Part shown: piece after piece, positions 21,330 to 32,595 of the stretch
How the letters are laid out: each line of letters begins with the position of its first letter
How positions within the stretch are numbered: position 1 is the stretch's first letter
NCBI RefSeq assembly: GCF_037176765.1
Contig: NC_090026.1
Location: forward strand, 132,058,752 to 132,122,751
Direction of reading: 5' to 3'
DNA: 64,000 nucleotides
From: Anolis sagrei
Lineage: Eukaryota > Chordata > Lepidosauria > Squamata > Anolidae
Position numbers and translations under genes: made by a program
The notes under the pieces: generated by a model
Database searches by the model: none
The model's input: the letters and a program-made list of their open reading frames with translations, nothing else
Told to the model about the DNA's origin: nothing

Positions 21330-22420
21330 CAAAGAGTTGAAATTTGGTGTCGTCTGCAAACTTGATGATCCTGCCTTCTAACCCTTCGTCTCAGTCATTA
21401 ATAAAGATGTTGAACAGGACCGGGCCCAGGACGGAACCCTGTGGCACTCCACTCGTCACTTCTTTCCAGGATGAAGAGGAAGAACCATTGGGGAAGATCA
21501 CCCTCTGGGTTCGTCCACTTAACCAATTCCAGATCCACCTCACCGTAGTTTTGCCTAGCCCACATTGGACTAGTTTCCTTGCCAGAAGGTCATGGGGGAC
21601 CTTGTCTAAGAAGGCCTTCCTGAAATCCAGACACGCTTCATCCACGGCATCATTCCCCGCATCTACCCAGCTTGTAACTCTATCGAAAAAAGAGATCCGA
21701 TGAGTCTGGCATGACTTGTTTTTGATAAATCCATGTTGACTCTTAGCGATGACTGCATTTGTTTCTAAGTGTTTGCAGACCGCTTCCTTAACAATCTTTT
21801 CCAGAATCTTGCCCGGTATCGACGTGAGGCTGACCGGACGGTAATTGTTTGGGTCATCCTTTTTTCCCTTCTTGAAGATTGGGACCACATTGGCCCTCCT
21901 CCAGTCTGCTGGAACTTCTCCCGTTCTCCAAGAACTCTCAAAGATGGTTGCCAATGGTTCCGAAATGACTTCCGCTAGTTCCTTCAATACTCTTGGGTGT
22001 AGTTGATCTGGCCCTGAAAGGGGACTTGGACTCATTAAGAGCGGCCAGGTATTCCTGGACGACTTCTTTCCCAATTTGGGGTTGGATGTCCTCCAATCCC
22101 TCATCCACTCCATCTTGCTGAGGTTGAAGACTCTCTTTTTGTGAGAAGACCGAGGCAAAGAAGGCATTAAGTAGTTCTGCCTTTTCCCTATCATCCCCTG
22201 TCAGCATTGCCCCATCTTCTCCTCGAAGAGCTCCTATCGCCTCCTTGTTTTTCCTTTTTCTACTGACATAAGAATAGAAGCCCTTTTTATTGTTTTTAAT
22301 GTCCCTGGCAAGCCTGAGCTCGTTTTTTGCTTTAGCTTTGCGGACCTTTTCCCTACAGGTGTTGGCTATTTGTTTGAATTCTTCTTTGGTGATTTCTCCC
22401 TTTTTCTTCCTTTATTAACT
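21330..22420 (-). mobile_element. CR1 LINE, reverse transcriptase region
   Basis: Minus-strand frames encode CR1 ORF2: [70 protein letters not shown] and the FADD box near 21345-21370. The C-terminal part is replaced by the tandem 3' ends to the left. Confidence 0.93.
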
Positions 22421-22644
22421 CTTGGATTTTTACCATTCTATTTGCTTAAGGTCCCTTTGGCCCTTTTTAATATGTGTTTCATCAATAAACTGTTTATTAT
22501 CACGGTTGGTTTCTTGGTAAGTGCTGTGAGCAAGGTGAACTGCTGAGGTTCAACAAAGTCCAAAACATTGGAGGGCCAAAGTTGGCCCACACCTGGTGTA
22601 ATATGTCTATAATGAAAACAATATGGTATAATACTGAACTATAG
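22420..22644. other. Paralogous flank of the B duplication unit
   Basis: attctatttgcttaaggtcc and tggtttcttggt also occur at 31925-32130, next to gene C. This marks the outer part of the duplicated unit. No gene seen. Confidence 0.7.
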
Positions 22645-23560
22645 AATCAAAGAGTTGGAAGAGACCTCATGGGCCATCCAGTCCAACCCTATTCTGCCAA
22701 GAAGCAGGAATATTGCATTCAAATCACCCCCGACAGATGGCCATCCAGCCTCTGTTTAAAAGCTTCCAAAGAAGGAGCCTCCACCACACTCCGGGGCAGA
22801 GAGTTCCACTGCTGAACGGCTCTCACAGTCAGGAAGTTCTTCCTCATGTTCAGATGGAATCTCCTCTCTTGTAGTTTGAAGCCATTGTTCCATTGCGTCC
22901 TAGTCTCCAGGGAAGCAGAAAACAAGTTTGCTCCCTCCTCCCTGTAGCTTCCTCTCACATATTTACACCTGGCTCTCATATCTCCTCTCAGCCTTCTCTT
23001 CTTCAGGCTAAACATGCCTAGCTCCTTAAGCCGCTCCTCATAGGGCTTGTTCTCCAGACCCTTGATCACTTGAGTCGCCCTCCTCTGGACACATTCCAGC
23101 TTAGAGTCAATATCTCTCTTGAATTGTGGTGCCCAGAATTGGACACAATATTCCAGGTGCGGTCTAACCAAAGCAGAATAGAGCATGGGGAGCATGACTT
23201 CCCTGGATCTAGACACTATGTTCCTATTGATGCAGGCCAAAATCCCATTGGCTTTTTTTGCCGCCACATCACATTCCTGGCTCATGTTTAACTTGCTGTC
23301 CATGAGGACTCCCAAGATCTTTTTCACATGTACTGCTCTCGAGCCAGGTGTCCCCCCATTTTGTATCTTTGCATTTTGTTCTTCCTGCCAAAGTGGAGTA
23401 TCTTGCATTTGTCCCTGTTGAACTTCATTTTGTTAGTTTTGGCCCATCATCTCTCTAAAGATCGTTTTGAATCCTGCTCCTGTCCTCTGGACTATTGACT
23501 ATCCCTCCCAATTTGGTGTCGTCTGCAAACTTGATGATCCTGCCTTCTAGCCCTTCATCT
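22645..23560 (-). mobile_element. CR1 LINE, ORF2 C-terminal half and 3' end
   Basis: The minus strand encodes [40 protein letters not shown], then the usual C-terminus. It begins just upstream with the FADD-box region (ggtgtcgtctgcaaacttga). It interrupts sequence that is contiguous beside gene C (32130-32160). Confidence 0.92.
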
Positions 23561-23587
23561 AATGCAATTAATGTAATTGCAATTATA

Positions 23588-23735
23588 CATGGTGAGAGCT
23601 AGCATGGTACAATAGTTTGAGTGTTGGACCACAAGTCTGGGGACCAGGATTCGAATCCCTGCTCAATTGTGGAAACCCATTGGGTGACTTTGGTCAAGTC
23701 ACCCTCTTTCAGCCTCAGAGGAAATGAAGGCACAC
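23588..23735 (+). repeat. MIR-like tRNA-derived SINE, B unit
   Basis: Contains a tRNA B-box-like ggattcgaatccctgctc and the core gtgactttggtcaagtcacc. Paralogous copies at 32155 and 41690 mark the same place in the C and D units. Confidence 0.65.
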
Positions 23736-23749
23736 AACAAAACTATTCT

Positions 23750-23755
23750 TTTATT
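23750..23755 (-). terminator. Poly(A) signal, gene B
   Basis: AATAAA on the minus strand within a word (ttttatttccttgtattgat) conserved downstream of genes B, C and D. Confidence 0.7.
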
Positions 23756-23919
23756 TCCTTGTATTGATGTATAGTATTTCAAGTTATCGAGTAAGCTAGT
23801 AGATGCTTATGCTTTCCAAACTGGAGGAGTTTTCCTTATCTGTGGGATGGATTTGTGAGTATTTGGTCCTTCTTGCAGGCTCTAGATTCACCCAAGGGAC
23901 GGGTCTTGTTTCATTTGGT

Positions 23920-23997
23920 TTAGCACCGAACTGTTGTCGTGATTACCGTGAAGAGTCTACCTTTATACTGATAGGTTCCTTGGCAGGATATTGTCAC
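23920..23997 (-). CDS. Gene B exon 3 (terminal)
   Basis: After an acceptor (ctctctttgaacag) it reads VTISCQGTYQYKGRLF, then TVITTTVRC and TAA. The TGA used by genes C and D survives three codons further on. Confidence 0.8.
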   Translation of the reverse strand: MTISCQGTYQYKGRLFTVITTTVRC

Positions 23998-26900
23998 CTG
24001 TTCAAAGAGAGACAAGAAACCATGAAAATGGTGTCCATAACGGAGTGGATCCGGAGAACTTTATGCCCTGGGCTAGTGACATGGAGTAATGGCTACTTAA
24101 CAAGGGGAATAGCTGTGGGCACCCACCATCTGTTAAAAGAAGAATCATAGAATCATAGAATCATAGAGTTGGAAGAGACCTCCTGGGCCATCCAGTCCAA
24201 CCCCATTCTGCCAAGAAGCAGGAATATTGCATTCAAATCACCCCTGAGAGATGGCCATTCAGCCCCTGTTTAAAAGCTTCCAAAGAAGGAGCCTCCACCA
24301 CACTCTGGGGCAGAGAGTTCCACTGCTGAACGGCTCTCACAGTCAGGAAGTTCTTCCTCATGTTCAGATGGAATCTCCTTGTGTGTTATAGGACTTTATC
24401 ACACGAGGTTCCCAAAGTGCTATTATGGCCAGATAAAAGCAACTGTTTACAGGGCTGATCTTATGGGATTGTGACAAATCACTTTGTATGTGATTCGTGA
24501 TTTCATTGACAGTAAAAAGCTATAATAATAATAATAATAATAATTATTATTATTATTATTATTATTTATACCCCGCTACCATCTCCCCATGGGACTCGGT
24601 GCGGCTTACATGAGGCCGAGCCCAAATACAACAATACAAGCAATAATAACAACAATACAAGCAATTAAAATCAAACATAGACAATAAAACAATAACGTAA
24701 GCATTAACAATAAGATAACACACTATTAAAAACTATGGGAAGGCCAAATGTAAATTGAAATTAAAAATAATGCTGGACATTGGCGAAAAAAGTGATGGGG
24801 CGTTTATGGAAAACATACAAGCAAACCTAAAACAAAGCTATTCATTAGTCCCATATAGCTGTCCTTGAAAGATTATTCTCTGTGCAATAATCTCTATTTC
24901 TTCAGTCCCGTTATTTCAAAGAGGAGAGAGCTCTTGGTAGACTGTGCATTTGTGAGGAAATAGGGAAATAATGAAAGAGAAATAGGAAATAAAGTGTGTG
25001 TTTGCTGAATAAGGCAAATATGGGTGTGAAGTGCGGCTGTGCAAAAGGGCTGATTGAATAAATTTGCATTAAAAAGTGCCAACATTGCAGAATTGCACCA
25101 AGGTATTGTTGGAAATAGCAACCTCCCAAGCTTTTCACTATTGATTTATTAATGTATATATTTATTAACCTGCATTCTATGTGTATGTTGATTTGCCAGT
25201 TTGGCTTACCTCTTTGGTGTGGGAGGAGTTATAGACATCTGGTTGTACATAGAATAATCGAGTTGGAAGAGGCCACATGGACCAGCTAGTCCAACCCCCT
25301 GGCATGCAAGAAAAGCACAATCAAAGCCCCCGACAGATGGCCATCAAGCTTCTGTTTAAAACCTCCAAGGAAGGAGCTTCTACCACACTCCAAGGCAGAG
25401 AGTTCCATTGCTGAACAGCTCTAGCTCTTCCTAAAGTGTTGATGCACTCACAGATGGGCATAGTGAGGTAGAGATGAATCAAAGTCTAAGAACTCTGAGC
25501 CATCTGTTGGGAGTGCTTTGATTGTGCTTTTCCTGCATGGCAGGGGATTGGACTAGATGCTCCAGGATCCATTACTCTGGTAAGAAAGAAGCATGCAAAA
25601 CAGATTTTTCCCTGAATTTTCCCAAATGAATCTCACCAAAGTTGAAGAAAATGCCACTGAGTTGTTTGTTTCGTCCCAGTTGGTATGGATGACAAACTGC
25701 AATCATTTGCCAGAGCCGACATGTTCAGCAAAGGGAAAAGATACAGTTCTTATAGAAAATACAGCCTGTCAGATTAAAACTTCCTGCTCCCCCCCCCCTC
25801 GCTGACTTCATGCTGATTGGATGGAGTCATCAGCTGGAGGGAGGCATGGCAGGCTGGGCCAATCAGGAGGCCAGCGCTGCTTCGGTCTCTCGGTCAATGA
25901 GAGAGAAGGAGGCGGTCCGAACACCGGGAAAGATTTCTGAATGGATTAAGTAGTAAACAATTTGCATAATCGTGGCGATAGCTTTCCATGGAGCTCTCAA
26001 ACACCCTTCTTATTGTCTTTGGGTATCTGGAGAATGATTGAGAGCCAGTTCTTTGTTTTTCTGGGGTCTAAAATATGGGATTTGTAGATGGTATCTGGAG
26101 ACAGTATCGGCCAGGGGGATGTGATACAAAGGAAAGAGACTGAGGTGATCAAACACATTTGTGAGGAATGATTGAATGTCCTTGGGACCCACTCGTCAGA
26201 TGGGCTAACCTTTGGTTTCTCCGAGGTCTGAGGAAGTGGGGCCATCAGTTTATCAGTCATGCAAAGTACTTTGGTGTGTCTTTTTGTTTAGAGATTTTTC
26301 TAAACAAAAGTCTCCTGGGGCCATGAGTTGCTGGGTTCACAAAAAGGTGACATTTCATATTTTATAAATATAGACATACACACATATAATGGGAAAAAGG
26401 AACATACAAGTAAAGCATAAGGGTTAAATCATGCAAGGTCAAGGGAGCCCTATCATTCGCCCTCCCTCCACAGTCCACCAAAGGTTCATATAGATCAGTG
26501 AAGTATCATAAAAGTTCATAAGGGTTTGGTATAGGGTCCATAAGAGTTCCAAAGTCCATGAAAAGTTGATTAAAGGTTTCTAAAAGGTCATAGAAAAGCC
26601 CATAAACTATGGATTACAGGGGCATTGCTATGTGGGGCCATGGGGCCGTGGAAAGAGCCTTAGGTTCCCACATGGGGGAGAGATGGAGGATTATGGGATC
26701 ATTCCAACCTGGTTTCCTTGGTAAAACTATGAATTCCTTGGTTTTGAACTATCTTTTACAGAGTTTTTGGGGGGGGGGGTCACCTCCAATATCAATATGA
26801 GCACAATGGGTTCCTCTGTTTGCAACAGCTCAAGAGCCCTGGGCACCTTAATTTACCCCTTTTTCCAGTGAGAGCCTTCTTCTTACCCCATTGGGTTTGA

Positions 26901-29185
26901 AGTCGCACTTGTTGATGTCGACTTTGACAGGTTTCCTCTTGCACACCGTCTCTTTGACCTTGAAGGATATCTCTTGGAGTTTTGAAGAGAGGAGATTCTG
27001 TGGAGACATTAAGCCCGAGTGGGAACGCATCCTCTGCTACGACGGCTGACCAGGATCCGGCCTTTCTTCCCACATCATTAGGGGAAGGGGAAAAACTCTC
27101 AGAGCGAGAGAGTCGCCAGACAATCGCAGATACCTGCCTGCCATGAAACTGACAGATACCTGCCTTCCTGCCTGTCCATCCCACCATTCCAGCCTATAAC
27201 TTGGAGGGTGAATGTGGGAACGATTGCCTATCTCATAAATTTGTATATCTTTCATCCATGGCTAGAGTTTAAAAGTCAAGTGTACATGTGCCTTTAATCA
27301 ATTATTGTTCTAAATCAGGCATGGGTCAACTTCAGCCTTTCATCCAAGTGTAAATATGTGAGAGGAAGGCACAGGGAGGAGGGAGCAAGCTTCCTTTCTG
27401 CTTCCCTGGAGACTAGGACGCAATGGAACAATGGCTTCAAACTACAAGAGAGGAGATTCCATCTGAACATTAGGAAGAACTTCCTGACTGTGAGAGCCGT
27501 TCAGCAGTGGAACTCTCTGCCCCGGAGTGTGGTGGAGACTCCTTCTTTGGAAGCTTTTAAGCAGAGGCTGGATGGCCATTTGTCAGGGGTGATTTGAATG
27601 CAATATTCCTGCTTCTTGGCAGAATGGGGTTGGACTGGATGGCCCATGAGGTCTCTTCCAACTCTTTGATTCTATGATTCTATGATTCTATGTTATGGAC
27701 TTTAACTCTCACAATTCCTAACATCCGGTAGATTATTAGGAATTGTGGGAGTTGAAGTCCAAAACACCTGGAGGGAGGGCCCAAGTTGGCACATGCCTGC
27801 TGTACAAGAATAGGTACTACAGACAAGGCTTGCACAACATACGGTCCATGGGCTGGACGCATCGCACAAAGTGCTTTCCTGTGACCCATGGAAGGGGCTG
27901 GGCTTCCTCTTTGCTGGTTGGCCCTTCCCATGCCCGCCTTCTTGGTCCATCAGGCAGGGAAAGAGGGACGAAGAGTAGTTTTTCTCTTCTTTTACCAGGG
28001 CCAACTTGAGAGGGCTGCTGCAGGCTCTTTTTTGGGACCTGCCTACCTGCATGACCGCATTTCTGTATACGAACCCACTCGATCTCTTCGATCATCTGGA
28101 GAGACCCTGCTCACGCTCCCACCTCCTTCGCAGACGTGATTGGTGGGGACGAGGGAGAGGGCCTTCTCGGTGGTGGCCCCCCATCTCTGGAACTCACTTC
28201 CCATAGACATCAGACATGCCCCAACTCGGGCAGTCTTTAGGAGGAGCTTGAAAACGTGGTTGTTCCAGTGTGCCTTCCCAGAATAAGGAAAACCTTCAGC
28301 ATTATGTCCTCAAAATGCACTTTACTACTGCCTTAGGATTGACTTCACGCCCTCATTCTCTCTAAAAATCCTATCCCAGTTATATCCTACCTTGTTCACA
28401 TCAGCACTATTTTTTAATTTTAATCTATCACATTTGGCCCGGCCATTGGTTTTAAATGTTTGTATGTTATTGTTGATTGCTTATTGTCTATTTTGGTTAT
28501 GTGATTTATGATTTATATTGTATTGATTGTTTAGAATCATAGAATCCTAGAATCAAAGAGTTGGAAGAGACCTCCTGGGCCATCCAGTCCAACCCCATTC
28601 TGCCAAGAAGCAGGAATGTTGCATTCAAATCACCCCTGACAGATGGCCATCCAGCCTCTGTTTAAAAGCTTCCAAAGAAGGAGCCTCCACCACACTCCGG
28701 AGCAGAGAGTTCCACTGCTGAACGGCTCTCACAGTCAGGAAGTTCTTCCTCATGTTCAGATGGAATCTCCTCTCTTGTAGTTTGAAGCCATTGTTCCGCG
28801 TCAAACTACAAGAGAGGAGATTCCATCTGAACATTAGGAAGAACTTCCTGACTGTGAGAGCCATTCAGCAGTGGAACTCTCTGCCCCGGAGTGTGGTGGA
28901 GGCTCCTTCTTTGGAAGCTTTTAAGCAGAGGCTGGATGGCCACTTGTCAGGGGTGATTTGAATGCAATATTCCTGCTTCTTGGCAGAAGGGGGTTGGACT
29001 GGATGGCCCAAGAGGTCTCTTCCAACTCTTTGATTCTATGATTCTATGATTCTAAACAATCAATACAATCAATCAATATTGATGTTTTATTTTATTGATG
29101 TCTTGCTTATTGATGTATTGCGGGCTTGGCCTCATGTAAGCCGCACCGAGTCCCTTGGGGAGATGGTAGCGGGGTACAAATAAAG

Positions 29186-29252
<67 letters not shown>

Positions 29253-29942
29253 TTGTTGATTTATTGACCTCTGAACATCTGCTCAAAGGCACAAAAACAA
29301 ATGAAGCGTGGTATCTCAGTCAGCTCCAAAGCCCGGAGTGGCACTTATCTTTTTATTGCAATTACTAACAACTACAAACTATTTACGGGAGCAGAATAAA
29401 GCATGTCAATTTCCTAGCTGTACATCTCTATCTGATCTTTCTGGAATGTAAACACATAACCGGAACACTCAAAAGTTATGCTCTAGGAGTCAAGCACAGC
29501 TCTATGCATTTAACTTTTATGCTGCATTGCTGCATTACACACAGTTTAAACTACAAACAATATTTCATTACCTTTAAACCAAAGTTCTAACATTTTTTCC
29601 ATTTACTTGATGAAGCTGCAACCGACCTGCATTCCTAAAATCAATGACTGAAACTACAGTTAAAGCTGAACTGGGGAAATGGTTCCTCTTTCCTTCCGTC
29701 CTTCCTTCCTTCCTTCCACCAATACAACAATCTATCCTGGAAGGGGAACACGAGCTACTCACCCATGTTCGTTTGGGCTTTGCAGACACCAGTCGGAAGA
29801 GGAATATACTGCGTGACTTAATGTTGTACTCCTGGACTAGAAGTGCACAGACATCTTTAAAGCTTAGGGGAGGGCTCTTCCGGTCAACGATGGCGGAGAC
29901 CATCCCAAAGAGCAGGAGGGATAACCACCAGCATCGCACCAT
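23920..29942 (-). CDS. Gene B: cathelin-only cathelicidin-family secreted protein (3 exons)
   Basis: Exons 29763-29942, 26887-26997 and 23920-23997 join in phase 0 to 122 residues. A signal peptide (MVRCWWLSLLLFGMVSA) precedes the cathelin domain: [49 protein letters not shown] and ISC...VRC. The four family cysteines are present, and one extra cysteine lies in exon 1 (DVCALL). The stop comes directly after the fourth cysteine: TAA stands where C has AAA, removing the short CKTK-type tail. A good TATA box (30002-30009) and a shared poly(A) signal support expression. Introns hold CR1, L2 and LTR-like insertions. No mature-peptide exon was found. Role beyond a secreted cathelin protein is unknown. 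Confidence 0.82.
24147..24380 (-). mobile_element. CR1 LINE 3' end
   Basis: From atagaatcatagagttggaa to ttcttcctcatgttcagatg, antisense, in gene B intron 2. Confidence 0.88.
24520..24850 (-). mobile_element. L2 LINE 3' end with (ATA/ATT)n
   Basis: taccccgctaccatctcccc and gtgcggcttacatgaggc are the reverse complement of the L2 3' end seen at 1930-2010 and 29110-29190. A trinucleotide run sits at the tail. Confidence 0.8.
25248..25440 (-). mobile_element. Diverged CR1 3' end
   Basis: gttggaagaggccacatgga and cacactccaaggcagagagt match CR1 with many differences, so this is an older insertion. Confidence 0.65.
25441..26886. other. Gene B intron 2 remainder, nothing recognised
   Basis: A poly-C run at about 25790, a GC-rich stretch with CCAAT-like words (gattggatgg, ccaatcagga) and A/T-rich sequence, but no convincing exon, RNA gene or full repeat. 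Confidence 0.4.
26887..26997 (-). CDS. Gene B exon 2
   Basis: Acceptor tgtctccacag, [28 protein letters not shown], donor GTAAGAAG; 111 bp, phase 0 at both ends. Confidence 0.86.
27345..27690 (+). mobile_element. CR1 LINE 3' end
   Basis: Frame 27358-27597 encodes [20 protein letters not shown] through [10 protein letters not shown], then the octamer tail. Confidence 0.9.
27693..27800. mobile_element. Short hAT-like MITE fragment
   Basis: ggactttaactctcacaatt and the reverse-complementary ggaattgtgggagttgaagt face each other, ending in ttggcacatgcctg, like the copy at 34039-34414. Confidence 0.5.
28000..29215 (+). mobile_element. L2 LINE 3' part, interrupted by a CR1 palindrome
   Basis: ISVYEPTRSLRSSGETLL and ggaactcacttcccatagac belong to the L2 C-terminus; the 3' UTR runs to caaataaagtgttgttgttg. 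CR1 copies at 28533-29055 lie inside it. In gene C the flanking intron is contiguous here (37515), so this inserted after the B/C duplication. Confidence 0.8.
28533..29055. repeat. CR1 3' ends in an inverted pair (about 520-bp palindrome)
   Basis: 28533-28798 is antisense and 28803-29055 sense CR1 3' end, meeting at ccattgttccgcgtcaaact. The inverted symmetry extends outside CR1 (ttgtattgattgtttagaat against attctaaacaatcaatacaa). Confidence 0.9.
29216..29253. repeat. (TTG)n/(TTA)n microsatellite
   Basis: Trinucleotide run at the L2 tail. Confidence 0.9.
29254..29592 (-). mobile_element. Possible solo LTR (fossil)
   Basis: The minus strand starts TGTTAGAACTTTGG, with a TATA-like gcataaaag and a poly(A)-like aataaaaag further on. 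The far boundary lies in a trinucleotide run and no clear target duplication was found. Confidence 0.35.
29763..29942 (-). CDS. Gene B exon 1
   Basis: ATG at 29942; 60 codons with the signal peptide and cathelin N-terminus; ends KRTW at donor GTGAGT. Confidence 0.87.
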
Positions 29943-30001
29943 CTTGCATTACTCTGAGTGGCAGTGCCTTGCCCTCTCTGGAGCTGCTCCCATGGCTCCT
30001 T

Positions 30002-30009
30002 CTTTTATA
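30002..30009 (-). promoter_or_regulatory. TATA box, gene B
   Basis: TATAAAAG on the minus strand, 60 bp before the ATG. A matching box precedes gene F. Gene C lacks this stretch. Confidence 0.65.
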
Positions 30010-30242
30010 TTCTACTTTCCCTTCCTTTCCCACCAGAAGAAGAAAGCGTTGTGACATCTCAGATGCAAAACCAGCGAGCACACCAATTAAATAGAAGTCA
30101 ATTATTGGAAGGAAACTTCTCAAAGTGAATCATTACCAGACAGAAAGGAGTCTTGGGAGCACTCCAGTTTCTAAAACTTATGTGGAGTTCATTTTATCCA
30201 TTTTGCAGAACGGTTCAGAAATGTGGGTGAGGTTAGGACGCT

Positions 30243-30340
30243 TAGGGCAAACTGGACAGTTTTGAACACCCTGTCCAGTGTCCACATCCCATGTTCTTCT
30301 TTCTGAAGGTGGGAACCAACAAGAATACCAGAATGTCATG
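30243..30340 (+). promoter_or_regulatory. Shared upstream block at gene B (inverted relative to the gene)
   Basis: gggcaaactggacag, ttgaacaccctgtccag and ttcttctttctgaaggtggg match the block at C and, more weakly, F. It points away from gene B. Confidence 0.45.
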
Positions 30341-30379
30341 ACCCAGCATCCTTTCTTCAGGGCGTAGAGCTTGAGGAAC

Positions 30380-30858
30380 TGTAAGGGATCACGGGTTTAG
30401 GGTGTGGGGTCCCTTTTCGAAGAAATCCACAGAGCCCAATAGGTTCATGTAAGACAGTATTTATTTAAGCTGATCAGCATGAGGCGAACAGACAGCATCT
30501 TTGGAAGTGCTTTTCACAGACTGCTGCCTCCTCCTCGGCTTTTGTAAATCTTTATATATCCTTAAGTAAACAAGAATATTTTTGTCATGGAAAGTACTTT
30601 GACCTTTTATTCTTCCTGTCCCATCAACCTCCTGATGGAAAGTACCTTCTTGCACCTGCAGACTTTGCGCTTAACCACAACCTTTGTGCTTAACCACAAC
30701 CAAACTTTGTATGACCTCTACATGTCATCTCTTGTTATTTAAAACATTTTTTCTGTGTTGCTCCTTTTTTATAGAGAGAGGGTACATTTCTCCTTTGTTG
30801 CTAATTACATCCAAAGCCCCTTGCTTAGCTTTGCTAATTTCACTCAAAGACCCTTTCA
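30380..30858. mobile_element. Solo LTR (fossil)
   Basis: TGTAAGGG...CCCTTTCA ends with a 4-bp target duplication GAAC (30376-30379 and 30859-30862). The paralogous spot near gene C (about 39670, gaggaaccactacc) is uninterrupted, so this inserted after the B/C duplication. 479 bp, retroviral/LTR type. Confidence 0.75.
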
Positions 30859-31090
30859 GAACCACTACCTGTCTTCATTCGTCTCCTGGGCCTTCCCTCT
30901 TTGTGGGCAGATCCAACAGATCTCCTAGTATTTCCAATTGGGACTGAGTCTGACCAAACTCAAAGGTCAATGAGGAACCATCTTGTTGCCAAGCTACTAA
31001 CAGTACCCTGGTTACATTCCCTAGTGAGGAAATTATCCCTATGAGGGTTCTCTCCCTTCTCAGCTGGGCAGGCTGGGATCACCAGGATAG
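30859..31090. other. Paralogous intergenic segment shared with the C unit
   Basis: aaccactacctgtcttcatt, tgtgggcagatccaacagat and ccctatgagggttct recur at 39670-39900. No gene seen. Confidence 0.7.
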
Positions 31091-31139
31091 CTAGATAGGG
31101 CCAAGAAGGCAAGATGATTGCTCCTTAAGACACTGGAAG

Positions 31140-31535
31140 TAGCCCAAGAAAAAAGGAAATAAAAAAGGAAATACTGATGAGGGAAGATATGCTTAATTAA
31201 ATGCATAATTCCACAGGTTAGCCAGAGGAGATAAGAAACTATTTTTAAACAAGCAATGCATGGAAGTGGAAGAAGACAACAGAATAGGAAGAACAAGAGA
31301 TCTCTTCCAGAAAATTTGAAACATCGGAGGTAACTTTCAGGCGAAAATGGGCACGATCAAAAACAAAAATGGGAAGGACCTAACAGAAGCTGAAGAGATC
31401 AAGAGAAGGTAGTAAAACTATACAGAATATCTGTATAGGAAGGATAATAATATTGAGGATAGCTTTGGCGATGTGGTGAGTGAATTAGAACCAGACATCC
31501 TGAGGAGTGAGGTTGAATGGGCCTCGTAACCATGC
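31140..31535 (+). mobile_element. RTE-BovB-like LINE internal fragment
   Basis: The plus strand encodes, with frame breaks, RDLFQKI, AKMGTIKNKNGKDLTEAEEI and VSELEPDILRSEVEWA, typical of the region before the RT domain in BovB-type elements. Confidence 0.55.
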
Positions 31536-31579
31536 TATTTTATTCCACTGTATTCATATATATATATATCTATTAAATA

Positions 31580-31899
31580 CAGGCATGTTGCCGGGGGGGG
31601 GGGGGTGCTCGGGGGACTTCAGCCCCCCCCCCCCCCGAAATTCTCATGGTGGTTCGCAAAAAGGCCTTACTGGTGCATTACTTAAACTGTTATGTTTATT
31701 CATATCATGATCTGATCACCATACTCAATATATCCCATATGCATGGGGGTATTGGGGTAATGATACAAAAGGTTTGCTAGGCTAGACCCTCTTTCACTCA
31801 GACTCAGCCCCCCCCGAAACTCAGCCCCCCCCGAAACCTCTCCTGAAAAAAAATCAGCCCCCCCCCCCCCCCCGAAACGAAATCCTGGCTACGGGCCTG
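31580..31899. mobile_element. hAT nonautonomous element (320 bp)
   Basis: Ends CAGGCATGTTGCC and GGCTACGGGCCTG, flanked by a perfect 8-bp duplication ATTAAATA (31572-31579, 31900-31907). It contains poly-C/poly-G runs. A sister copy is at 43740-44051. Confidence 0.88.
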
Positions 31900-31919
31900 A
31901 TTAAATATATTCTATATTC

Positions 31920-32300
31920 TATTTTACTTGGATTTTTACCATTCTATTTGCTTAAGGTCCCTTTGGCCCTTTTTTTTATATGTGTTTCTTCAATAAACTG
32001 TTTATTATCACAGTTGGTTTCTTGGTGAGTGCTGTGAGTAAGGGGAACTCCTACTGAAGTGCAACAAAGTCCAAAACATTGGAGGCCCAATCTCTCTATA
32101 ATATAATTAAAACAATATGGTATTCTGCTGCACTATATTAATGCAATTGCAATTATACATGGTGAGAGTTAGCATGGGACAATGGTGTGAATGTTGGAGC
32201 CAAAGTCTGGGGAGTAGGATTCGAATCCCTGCTCAATCGTGGGAATCAATTGGCTGACTTTGGGCAAGTCACACTCTCTCGGCCTTAGAGGAAATGAAGG
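31920..32300 (+). repeat. C-unit flank and MIR-like SINE
   Basis: 31925-32130 is paralogous to 22420-22644. 32155-32300 is the MIR-like SINE (ggattcgaatccctgctcaa, ctttgggcaagtcacactct) at the same position as in units B and D. Confidence 0.68.
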
Positions 32301-32327
32301 TACACAACAAAAATTGTACACTATAAT

Positions 32328-32333
32328 TTTATT
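32328..32333 (-). terminator. Poly(A) signal, gene C
   Basis: AATAAA on the minus strand in the word shared with genes B and D. Confidence 0.7.
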
Positions 32334-32508
32334 TCCTTGTATTGATATATAATATTTCAAGTTATCGAGTAAGCCGACAGATGCTTATGCTTTCCAAACC
32401 AAGGGCGTTTTCCTTATCTATGGGATGGATTTGTGAGTGTTTGGTCTTTCTTGCAGGTCTTCACGCAGAGGTCTGTCTGCACAACACGTGCAAGGGATGG
32501 GCCTTGTT

Positions 32509-32595
32509 TCATTTGGTTTTGCACAGAATCATGGTCATGACTTTCTTGGGGAGCCCAGCTCTATATTGATAGCCGCCTTGGCATGATTTGGTCAC
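32509..32595 (-). CDS. Gene C exon 3 (terminal)
   Basis: Acceptor cttcttgaacag, VTKSCQGGYQYRAGLPKKVM, TMILCKTK, TGA. No GT donor follows the last cysteine. Confidence 0.84.
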   Translation of the reverse strand: MTKSCQGGYQYRAGLPKKVMTMILCKTK

